This document shows, piece after piece, positions 1 through 7,542 of a DNA stretch of 64,000 nt (positions are counted from its first letter, which is position 1; each line of letters opens with the position of its first letter). Source of the DNA: Amycolatopsis sp. A133 (GTDB lineage Bacteria; Actinomycetota; Actinomycetes; Mycobacteriales; Pseudonocardiaceae); the NCBI RefSeq assembly GCF_031082405.1, contig NZ_JAVHJU010000034.1:1-64000 (forward strand), given 5' to 3'. The notes under the pieces are model-generated. The model worked only from the letters and a program-made list of their open reading frames with translations. It was not told the origin of the DNA and searched no databases. The translations under genes and the position numbers were made by a program.

Positions 1-85
1 ACTGCGGCGCGAAGCGCCTCCGTTGAGGGTGGTGGCGGGGGCATGGATGGAGCAACCAACGCCACATTGGGGCGCTTTCAGCCGG

Positions 86-3000
86 TCACGCCGGAGCCGT
101 GAAGACGTACGAACCCGCAGGCAGGAAGTACGTCCCGGGCGCCGACGGCACCGCCTCGGGCGGTGCGGTGATCCCGGACGGCCGGGACGTCGGTACCACC
201 ACCGTCGCCGACGTGCCCGCCGGGATCGTCACCCGCAGCGTCAGCGTCCCGGCCGCGGTCGCCCAGTCGCTGACCGCGCCGCCGTAGGGCGTCTCGTACG
301 CCGACTTCGCCGAGGTCAGGCCGCCGCCCGGCCGCGGTGCCACGAGCAGCGCCGCGTAGCCCGGGGACGCCGGGGCCAGGCCGCCCACCGAGCGGTACAG
401 GAAGTCGCCCACCGAGCCGAGGCCGTAGTGGTTGAACGAGTTCATCCCGGGGTCGTTGAACGAGCCGTCCGGTTTGATGCCGTCCCAGCGCTCCCAGATC
501 GTCGTCGCGCCGCGGCCGATCATGTAACCCCAGCCCGGGAAGCCCGGCTGCAGCAGCACCCGGTAGGCGACGTCGGCGTGGCCGTGCGCCGCCAGCACCG
601 GCAGTAGGTTCTCCACCCCGAGGAAGCCGACGCTCAGGTGCCCGCCCGCCGCGGCGACGCGCGCCGCCAGCTTGTCCGCCGCCGGCTGGACCAGGGAAGC
701 CGGCAGCAGCCCGAACGCCAGCGCGAGCACGTACCCGGTCTGGGAGTTCGACCCGATCGTGCCGTCCGCCGCCACGAACCGGCGCGTGAACGCGGCCGCG
801 ACCTGATCGGCGAGCGTCCCGTACTTCGCCGCTTCGGCGCCGTGCCCGGTGGCCGCTGCCATCCGCGACACCAGCCGGGACGACCACGCGAAGAACGCCG
901 TCGAGATCAGGTCCTGTGCGGTGTTGTCGTCGACGTTGAGCCAGTCTCCGTACGTCTGGTGGTCGCGGATCAGGTCGGCGCCCGACGTCGAGCGCAGGTA
1001 CTCGACCCACCGGACCATCGCGGCGAAGTGCTCCTGGACCACGCCGGTGTCGCCGTAGCGCTGCCACAGCGTGTACGGCACGATGACGCCCGCGTCGCCC
1101 CAGCCCGCCGTGCCCGAACCGCCCAGCACGCCCGGCGCGACGTCGGTGAACGACCCGTCGTCGTGCTGCGCGTCGACCAGGTCGTCGCTGAACTTGCCGA
1201 GGAAGTTCGCGACGTCGAGGTTGAACGTCGACGTCCCGGCGAAGATCCCGATGTCGCCGGTCCAGCCGAGCCGCTCGTCGCGCTGCGGGCAGTCGCTCGG
1301 GATGGAGAGCATGTTCGAGCGCTCACCCCACAGGATGTTGTGCTGCAGCTGGTTCACCAGCGCGTCCGACGTCGTGAACGTGCCGGTCTGGGCGCCCGAC
1401 GTCCACATCGCCCGCCCGGTGAGGGTCGCCGGGGTGGGGGCCGAGGGCAGGCCGGTCAGTTCGACGTACCGGTAGCCGTGCACGGTGAACCGCGGTTCGT
1501 ACGTCTCGGCGCCGCCGGTGCCCGCCAGGGTGAACCGGTCGGTGGCCTGGGCCGCGCGCAGGTTCACCGGGTAGATGGTGCCGTCCGGGTTGAGCACTTC
1601 GGAGTGCCGCAGGGTGACCGTGGTGCCGGCCGGGCCGGTCACCGAGAGCCGGTTCCAGCCGCTGAAGTTCTGGCCCAGGTCGGCGACCCACACCCCGGGC
1701 TTCGGCTGCGTCCACGAGACGGGCTTGAACTCCTGCTGCACCGTGACGCCGTTGTCCACTTGGGACACCAGGTTCGGCTTGGCGTCCCCGCGCACGCGGG
1801 GTGCCGCCCACCCGCGGTCGTCGAAGCCGGGGCGGTCCCAGCCGGTGGCGAGCCGCGCGTCGTAGGTTTCGCCCTGGTAGAGGTCGTCGGCGCGGATCGG
1901 GCCCGCACCGGCTTTCCAGGTGCCGTCGGTCGCGACCGTGCTGCTCGTGCCGTCGGTGAACGTCAGCCGCAGCTGCGCGGAGTACCACGGCTCGGTCCCG
2001 TACTTCCGGCTCCCGGCGATGCCGACGCTGCCGGAGTACCAGCCGTTGCCGACCAGCGCGCCGAGCACGTTCTCCCCGGCGCGGATCTGCCCGGTGACGT
2101 CGGAAACCCGGTACTGCAGGCGTTTCGCGTAGTCGGTCCAGCCGGGTGCGAGGACCTCGGAACCGACCTTGACGCCGTTGAGGTGGGTCTCCTGCAGCCC
2201 GAGCGCGGTCGTCAGCAGCCGCGCGCTCGCGACCGGCTTGGTGACGGTGAAACTCTTGCGCAGCAGGGGAGCGGGGGCGCTCACCGAGACGTTCGCCCCC
2301 CACGGCCCGGTGCCGTACGCGGTCAGCGCCCGCGCCGCCGGCCACGAGCTGTCGTCGAAGGCGCGCTGCTGCCAGCCGTCCGGGCCGCTCTGGCCCGCCT
2401 TCCACGTGCCGTCGGTGACCACGGTGGGTCCACCTTGGACGGTGAGCTTCGCGATCGTCCCGGCCGGGCTCTGCGTGGTGTTCTCCGTGCTGATCGCGAG
2501 GGTGTTCGCGCCCGCCGTCAGCAGGCTGCCGACTTCGGCGACCGCGGCCGTCTTCCACGAGTCGGCGGCCCGCGGCGAGTCGCTGACGCGGGTGCCGTTG
2601 ACCCACACGGTCGCGGTGTCGTCCCCGGTCACGACCAAGGTCGCCGACGCCGGCGCCGTGGCCAGGCCCACGGTCTTGCGGAAGAAGCGGGTCGACGGCG
2701 GCACCCCGCCGAGCGGATCGCCTTCGGGGTACCAGATCCAGCTCGCCCCGGCGAGGTCCGGGCCGGCCGTGGCGCGGCCGAGGAAGGCGCCGGTCCACTC
2801 GGCCGCCGGGGCCCGGAGCGCGGTTTCGAAGCGGTGCACCGGGCTCCAGCCCGCCGTCCGGCCCTGGCCGTCCCAGACGCGGACGCGCCAGCTGTAGGCG
2901 GTCAGCGAGGCGAGGGCCGGGCCACCGTAGGCGACGTCGGACTGCTGCGCCGAGGAGACGCGGCCGCTGTCCCAGACGTCACTTCCGTTGGCGGACACCA

Positions 3001-3739
3001 CGATCTGGTACGCCGACTGCCGCTGCTGCGGCGACGACGACGTCAGCTTCCAGCCGAACCGCGGCTGCGCGGGGTCGACGCCGAGCGGGTCGACGCGGTT
3101 GGCGACCGTGGCGCTCGCAACCGAAAGCGGTGACGCGGCGGCGGAGTCCGGCGCGGTGACGCCGGTGCCCCACGGCCCGGTGCCGAAGGCGCCGAGGTCC
3201 GCGGCCGCGGACCAGGCCGCATCCGCGAAACCGGGCTGTTCCCAGCCCTCCGGCGCGGTCGTCGCGCTCTTCCAGCCGGCCCCGGTGGCCAGGTCGGTGG
3301 TGCCCGCCGCGGTCGTGACGCGCAACCGTCCGAGCAGGCCGGCCGGGCCGCCGGCGTTGCGGACGGCGACGGCGAGGGTGTTGACGCCGGGGACGAGGGC
3401 GGGCTGCAGGTCCACCGGCAGCGCCGTGCGCCACGCGTCCGCGGTGCGGGCCGAGGAGGCGAGCGGGGTGCCGTTGAGCCAGACGTCGGCGGTGTCGTCG
3501 CCGGTGAGGACGAGCCGGGCGCCGGTGACCGCACCGGCGGGGGCGGTGAACGTCGTGCGGAAGTACCGGGTCCCGGCCGGTGCGGCGACGCGGGCGTCGC
3601 CCTCCGGGTACCAGATCCAGTGCGCGCCGGAGAGTTCCGGCGGCGGCGCGGCACCGGCCGGGGGAACCGCGGTGGCGGACAGGGCCAGGATCGCGGCGAT
3701 GGTCGTGGTGGTGGCGCGCCAGAGCTTCGAGGGCAGCAT
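86..3739 (-). CDS. Secreted alpha-L-rhamnosidase (GH78)
   Basis: Predicted extracellular enzyme releasing terminal alpha-L-rhamnose from glycans or glycosides. The 1217-residue protein starts with a Sec signal (residues 1-31, hydrophobic core IAAILALSATAVPPAG). An open frame continues upstream to 3853, but the ATG at 3739 is preceded by AAGGGAG at good spacing and directly begins the signal peptide. The N-terminal half holds two homologous jelly-roll modules, each starting with WIWYPEGD (about 35-195 and 330-490), separated by an FnIII-like segment beginning near VDPLGVDPAQPRFGWKL. The (alpha/alpha)6 catalytic domain (about 800-1130) has the GH78 hallmark CPQRDERLGWTGD, with D821 and E822 as expected catalytic acid region. 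The C-terminal NSFNHYGLGSVGDFLY and the final beta domain are typical. Longer than usual because of the duplicated N-terminal module. Single gene with its own LacI-like operator; no rhamnose catabolic genes adjoin it. Confidence 0.93.
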   Translation of the reverse strand: MLPSKLWRATTTTIAAILALSATAVPPAGAAPPPELSGAHWIWYPEGDARVAAPAGTRYFRTTFTAPAGAVTGARLVLTGDDTADVWLNGTPLASSARTADAWRTALPVDLQPALVPGVNTLAVAVRNAGGPAGLLGRLRVTTAAGTTDLATGAGWKSATTAPEGWEQPGFADAAWSAAADLGAFGTGPWGTGVTAPDSAAASPLSVASATVANRVDPLGVDPAQPRFGWKLTSSSPQQRQSAYQIVVSANGSDVWDSGRVSSAQQSDVAYGGPALASLTAYSWRVRVWDGQGRTAGWSPVHRFETALRAPAAEWTGAFLGRATAGPDLAGASWIWYPEGDPLGGVPPSTRFFRKTVGLATAPASATLVVTGDDTATVWVNGTRVSDSPRAADSWKTAAVAEVGSLLTAGANTLAISTENTTQSPAGTIAKLTVQGGPTVVTDGTWKAGQSGPDGWQQRAFDDSSWPAARALTAYGTGPWGANVSVSAPAPLLRKSFTVTKPVASARLLTTALGLQETHLNGVKVGSEVLAPGWTDYAKRLQYRVSDVTGQIRAGENVLGALVGNGWYSGSVGIAGSRKYGTEPWYSAQLRLTFTDGTSSTVATDGTWKAGAGPIRADDLYQGETYDARLATGWDRPGFDDRGWAAPRVRGDAKPNLVSQVDNGVTVQQEFKPVSWTQPKPGVWVADLGQNFSGWNRLSVTGPAGTTVTLRHSEVLNPDGTIYPVNLRAAQATDRFTLAGTGGAETYEPRFTVHGYRYVELTGLPSAPTPATLTGRAMWTSGAQTGTFTTSDALVNQLQHNILWGERSNMLSIPSDCPQRDERLGWTGDIGIFAGTSTFNLDVANFLGKFSDDLVDAQHDDGSFTDVAPGVLGGSGTAGWGDAGVIVPYTLWQRYGDTGVVQEHFAAMVRWVEYLRSTSGADLIRDHQTYGDWLNVDDNTAQDLISTAFFAWSSRLVSRMAAATGHGAEAAKYGTLADQVAAAFTRRFVAADGTIGSNSQTGYVLALAFGLLPASLVQPAADKLAARVAAAGGHLSVGFLGVENLLPVLAAHGHADVAYRVLLQPGFPGWGYMIGRGATTIWERWDGIKPDGSFNDPGMNSFNHYGLGSVGDFLYRSVGGLAPASPGYAALLVAPRPGGGLTSAKSAYETPYGGAVSDWATAAGTLTLRVTIPAGTSATVVVPTSRPSGITAPPEAVPSAPGTYFLPAGSYVFTAPA

Positions 3740-3774
3740 GCAGGGCTCCCTTGCGGCGGGGACGAACGCGGGAT

Positions 3775-3786
3775 TAGAACGTTTCA
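3775..3786 (-). promoter_or_regulatory. Putative LacI-family operator upstream of the rhamnosidase
   Basis: On the minus strand the site reads TGAAACGTTCTA, matching the LacI-family palindrome TGAAACGTTTCA at 10 of 12 positions including the central AACGTT. It lies 36-47 bases before the rhamnosidase start, where a repressor would block transcription. No LacI gene adjoins it, so the regulator would act from elsewhere. Confidence 0.4.
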
Positions 3787-3883
3787 ACCAGGCGTGGTTA
3801 GTGACTGTAATGAGAACCTCACGCATTGGCAATCCGCCACTGGTACGGACCATGCCCCCCGGATCACCGCTTTCCGAGCCTTC

Positions 3884-5200
3884 CTAAATCGTTTCAGGAC
3901 GCCGGTTCCGCCGGAGCCGGACGACCGCGGCGACGGCCGCGCCGCCGAGCAGGACCAGGACGATCGGCAGCGCGGTGGGCAGCCAAGGCCAGGCGCGGCC
4001 TTCGAAGACGACGCCGTCGGTGGGCAGTTCGAGGACCTTCGCCGTCCAGCGTGCGGTCGCGACGTCGGTGCGGCGGGCCAGCGCGCTCACCGCGGTCTCG
4101 TAGGCGAAGCCGGGCCGGTCGTGGACGTACTCGGGGGCCGGTCCGCCGGGTGGCGGCGTGATCCCGCGCGTCGCGCCGGGCACGAGCAGCCGGTCCAGTT
4201 CCGGTGCCGCGTCGGCGAGCGCGGCCCGGGGGAGGAACACCAGGCCGTGCCGCGACCGGATCGGGCCGCCGTCGGCGCTCACGGAAAGGGTGCGCGAGGA
4301 CAGCGACTGGCCTTCGGTGTCGAACACCGACGCCAGTTCGACCTCGCCGGCGCCGTTCGCGAGCAGCACACCGGTTTTGTCGGGGTTCCAGCGGAAGGCG
4401 GCGTTGACGATCGCGGCCGCGTCCGGCATCCCGGCCGGCGGGGTCACCGGCACCGCGGTGCCGTAGTGGCGCCAGCCGATCGCCGATGCCGCTTCGGCGG
4501 CGACCGCGGGTCCGGCCAGCCGCTCGACCCAGTGCAGCGTGCCGTCGACGCCGGAGAGGATCCCGGCGGTGGTGACGACGGTGCCGTCGTCGACGAACCG
4601 CTGCCCGCGGACCCAGCGCACCGCCGGGTACGCGGCCGCCCAGGCGTCGACCTTCAGCCAGTGCGCGGTGGCCGGCCGCCCGTCGAGCAAGCCGGCCGAG
4701 GCGAGCACCGCGCCGCCGTTGCAGACGCTCAGCAGCTTCGAGCCGCGGGCGGCCTGCTCCCGCAGCCAGGTGGTGACCGGCTCGGTGCTGGGCTCGCCGA
4801 CGTCCGGGAACGCCGGTACGACGACGAGGTCCGGCGCGGCCCCGCCGAGCCGGGCGGCGAGGTCGGCGAAACCCAGATCGGGCACCAGGTCGAGGCCGCC
4901 GGTCAGCGGGACCGGCTCGCGGTGCGGCGCAACGGTGTAGACGTTGAACCGCCCGGTCGCGGCCAGGACTTCGTAGGGGGCGAGTGCGTCGGAGACCACG
5001 GCACCGCGGTCGCCGACGACGACCACCGCGGTCGGCTTGGCCGGGTCGTGGGCGATCGGGGCCGCGGCCGGGACGGCTCGCGGCGGACCGGGGGCGTAGA
5101 GGGCGCCGAACGCTCCGAGCGCGGAGACGGTCGCGCCCACGGCGGGGACCACCAGCACGGCGGCCACGGCGGCGAGGACGAAGGCGAGTCGTTTCAGCAT
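3884..5200 (-). CDS. Membrane-anchored DJ-1/PfpI-like (GATase1-fold) protein
   Basis: 438 residues. An N-terminal hydrophobic segment (about 5-34) can act as signal or anchor, and a second one near the C-terminus (LPTALPIVLVLLGGAAVAAVV) is followed by a basic tail, so the soluble part is probably extracytoplasmic. Residues 56-250 have the DJ-1/PfpI fold pattern: an acidic residue in PYEVL (E77) and the nucleophile elbow SVCNGGAVLASAG with C160, as seen in the N-terminal domains of GATase1-type AraC regulators, but no HTH is present. The middle part (250-400) is not recognised. It starts two bases after the stop of the upstream small membrane protein, so it is translated from the same message as that gene and probably the two-component system. 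Substrate or ligand is unknown. Confidence 0.75.
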   Translation of the reverse strand: MLKRLAFVLAAVAAVLVVPAVGATVSALGAFGALYAPGPPRAVPAAAPIAHDPAKPTAVVVVGDRGAVVSDALAPYEVLAATGRFNVYTVAPHREPVPLTGGLDLVPDLGFADLAARLGGAAPDLVVVPAFPDVGEPSTEPVTTWLREQAARGSKLLSVCNGGAVLASAGLLDGRPATAHWLKVDAWAAAYPAVRWVRGQRFVDDGTVVTTAGILSGVDGTLHWVERLAGPAVAAEAASAIGWRHYGTAVPVTPPAGMPDAAAIVNAAFRWNPDKTGVLLANGAGEVELASVFDTEGQSLSSRTLSVSADGGPIRSRHGLVFLPRAALADAAPELDRLLVPGATRGITPPPGGPAPEYVHDRPGFAYETAVSALARRTDVATARWTAKVLELPTDGVVFEGRAWPWLPTALPIVLVLLGGAAVAAVVRLRRNRRPETI

Positions 5201-5202
5201 GA

Positions 5203-5592
5203 TCAGTGCCAGTACTCGGCGCGGCGCCACACCATGGCGGCCAGCATCAGCGGGAACATGATGACGTGCCCGGCGACCATCAGGGTGGTGCCGGAGAGCG
5301 CGCCCAGCCAGTACGGCACGAGCAGCGCCGCGAACGGCAGGTACATCGCCGCGGCCATCTCGGCGATCCGCGGCCACGAGTGACGGCGCAGCGCCATGGC
5401 GAGCACCATCGCGACGGTCATGTTCGTGGCCATCACGAGCGCGTCGACGTCCGGGCGCTCGAGCCAGGCCGAGGGCCACAGCGGGCCGAGCGCCACCATG
5501 CCGATGAGCATGGCGGCGACCATTTCGACGTAGTGGCCGGTGAACCGGGCGAGCTTGCGGGTGGTGGTCCGGGTGATCTCGGTGGTGGTCAT
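5203..5592 (-). CDS. Small four-helix integral membrane protein
   Basis: 129 residues with four hydrophobic stretches, roughly 24-44, 52-68, 82-100 and 104-120, and short charged loops; the N-terminus (TTTEITRTTTRKLARF) is cytoplasmic by the positive-inside rule. It belongs to no family I can name. It sits between a response regulator gene (80 bases upstream, same strand) and the anchored DJ-1-like protein (2 bases downstream). This order suggests an output or sensing partner of the two-component system, which is inference from context only. A GGAGGG-like site (CTGGAGGGACAC) precedes the ATG. Confidence 0.75.
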   Translation of the reverse strand: MTTTEITRTTTRKLARFTGHYVEMVAAMLIGMVALGPLWPSAWLERPDVDALVMATNMTVAMVLAMALRRHSWPRIAEMAAAMYLPFAALLVPYWLGALSGTTLMVAGHVIMFPLMLAAMVWRRAEYWH

Positions 5593-5671
5593 GTGTCCCT
5601 CCAGGGTTGCTCCTGGACGAGAATCCCGGTTCCGGGCCGTGCGGCCAGGTGCCGGAAGTCATGACCGGGGG

Positions 5672-6331
5672 TCATGACCGCAGCAGGCCGAGGTCCCTGG
5701 CTCTGAGCGCGGCTTGGGTGCGGTCGCGGGCCCCGAGCTTGCCCAGCACGTTCGTGACGTGGTTCTTGACCGTGCCTTCGGCGAGGAACAGCGCCGCGGC
5801 GATCTCCCGGTTGCTGCGGCCGTCGGCGAGCAGGCGCAGCACTTCGAGCTCGCGCTCCGAAAGCGGCACCACCAGCGGCTGCGGGCGCGGCTCGGGCGCG
5901 TCCGGCAGCTGCGCGAACCGCGCGAGGACCTTGGCCGCCACCGACGGCTGCAGCACGGACTCCCCGCGGGCCGCGGCCAGCACCGCCTCCACCAGACGCG
6001 CCGACGAAACGTCCTTCAGCAGGTAGCCGACGGCGCCCGCGCGCAGGGCGGCGAAGACGTCCTCGTCGTCGTCGAAGGTGGTCAGCGCGATGACCCGGAT
6101 GCCGGGGTGCTCCACCCGCAGCCGCCGGGTCGCGGCCACGCCGTCGAGGACCGGCATGCGCAGGTCCATCAGGACGACGTCCGGGGCCAGCGAAGCGGCT
6201 CGGTCCAGTGCCTCGGCCCCGTTCCCGGCCTCGCCGGCGACGTCGATGCCGTCGTGGGTGGCGAGCAGGGTGGCGAGGGCTTCGCGGAAGAGGGCCTGGT
6301 CGTCGACCAGCAGGACGCGGACCGGCGTCAT
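5672..6331 (-). CDS. NarL/LuxR-type response regulator
   Basis: 219 residues. The receiver domain (1-120) carries the acidic pocket DD at 10-11, the phosphoacceptor D56 in VLMDLRMP, T85/T86 region in ALTTFDDDE and K106 in YLLKD. The C-terminal LuxR helix-turn-helix (about 152-215) shows SERELEVLRLLADGRSNREIA and GTVKNHVTNVLGKLG. This is the DNA-binding partner of the histidine kinase whose stop overlaps its start by four bases (ATGA at 6328-6331), so the two are translationally coupled. Likely targets are the promoter of its own operon, including the downstream membrane protein and DJ-1-like gene. Confidence 0.95.
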   Translation of the reverse strand: MTPVRVLLVDDQALFREALATLLATHDGIDVAGEAGNGAEALDRAASLAPDVVLMDLRMPVLDGVAATRRLRVEHPGIRVIALTTFDDDEDVFAALRAGAVGYLLKDVSSARLVEAVLAAARGESVLQPSVAAKVLARFAQLPDAPEPRPQPLVVPLSERELEVLRLLADGRSNREIAAALFLAEGTVKNHVTNVLGKLGARDRTQAALRARDLGLLRS

Positions 6332-7422
6332 CCGGGGATCTCCATGCTGAGGGCACTGCCGTGGCCGGGGGTCGAGGTGAAGGCCAGTTTGCCACCGAGG
6401 TGTTCGGCCCGTTCGCGGAGCCCGACCAGGCCGAAGCCGGCGGACGCACCGGCGCCGGTGCCCCGGCCGTCGTCGCGGACCTCGACCCGGACCGCCGACG
6501 CGGTGTAGTCCAGCACCACGTCCGCGCCCGCGGCGCCGGCGTGCTTGCGGACGTTCGTCAGGCCCTCCTGCGCGGCCCGGTAGAGCGCTTCGCGCTGCTC
6601 GTCCGGCAGGGGGCGTTCGGTGCCCGTCACGGTGAGCCGGGCCGCGACCCCGGTCGCCGACGTTTCCGCCGCGAGCGCTTCCAGTGCCTCCGGCAACGGC
6701 GGCACCGGACGCGGCTCACGCAGCGTCCGCACCGAGCGGCGCACCTCGGCCAGCGCGGCTTCCGCCTGGTCCTGCGCTTTCCCCAGCACCTCGTCGGCCT
6801 TGCCGGGGTCGGTCGGCAGCACCGCCCGGGCGGCCTTCACCTGCATCTGGACGACGGTGAGCGCGTGCCCGAGCCCGTCGTGGATGTCACGCGCGACCCG
6901 GTTGCGCTCCTGCGCCGTCGCCAGCCGTTCCGCTTGGGCCGCGTAGTCGCGCAGTTTCGCGTGCGCTTCGGCGAGTTCGGCGCGCGACCGCTGTTCCCGC
7001 AGCAGCAGTTCGGTGATGACGGCCGCGAACAGCACCGACATGAGCGTGCCGACGCCTTCGCGCAGTCCCTCGCCCAGCGACATCCCGAGGTGCACGAGCG
7101 GGATCACGGCGATGACGAGCGCGACCGCCGGCCGCGGCAGGCGCAGCAGCACGGCCTGGCTGACCAGCACGACCAGGAACAGCGTCGTCCCGACCCCGGC
7201 GTCGATCGTGAAGAGCACGAAGGCCAGTGGCAGCTGGACGGCGACGTAGGCCGCGCCCCAGGCGAGCCGTTCGCGGTCGCGCACCCAGCCGAAGCCGAGC
7301 GTGGCGAGCGCGGTGAAGACCGCGCCCAGCACCAAAGCGAGCGGGGGCTCCCCGGAGCCGAGGACCCCGAGCACGATCGAGAGGAAGGCGCCGCAGGTCA
7401 GCACCCCGAGGGCCCGGTTCAT
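6328..7422 (-). CDS. NarL-family sensor histidine kinase
   Basis: 364 residues from the ATG at 7422; the open frame continues to 7458 but lacks a better start. Five to six N-terminal membrane helices (5-140) with almost no extracytoplasmic domain suggest sensing within the membrane. HisKA_3 dimerisation domain begins near 170 and holds the phospho-acceptor H181 in ERNRVARDIHDGLGHAL. The HATPase region has the N box AAQEGLTNVRKHA and G-box motifs RDDGRGTG and GFGLVGLRERAEHLGG. It phosphorylates the coupled response regulator. It is divergent from the glycosyltransferase gene at 7543, with 120 bases between them for two promoters. Confidence 0.95.
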   Translation of the reverse strand: MNRALGVLTCGAFLSIVLGVLGSGEPPLALVLGAVFTALATLGFGWVRDRERLAWGAAYVAVQLPLAFVLFTIDAGVGTTLFLVVLVSQAVLLRLPRPAVALVIAVIPLVHLGMSLGEGLREGVGTLMSVLFAAVITELLLREQRSRAELAEAHAKLRDYAAQAERLATAQERNRVARDIHDGLGHALTVVQMQVKAARAVLPTDPGKADEVLGKAQDQAEAALAEVRRSVRTLREPRPVPPLPEALEALAAETSATGVAARLTVTGTERPLPDEQREALYRAAQEGLTNVRKHAGAAGADVVLDYTASAVRVEVRDDGRGTGAGASAGFGLVGLRERAEHLGGKLAFTSTPGHGSALSMEIPG

Positions 7423-7542
7423 GCGGTCACTGTGCGGGGTGCGGCGCCCCGCGGTCAACCGGGAAAGCGCTCACACGGCCGCTCCACACCCCGGCGCTTA
7501 CGCTGGAGCCGACGGCCAAGCCGATTCGGGGGTTTGACATCG

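Noticed and set aside
638-3133. Long plus-strand open frame opposite the rhamnosidase gene
   Set aside because: Its translation is arginine-, glycine- and proline-rich with no domains, as expected from the antisense of a GC-rich gene; the rhamnosidase on the other strand has signal peptide, motifs and ribosome site.
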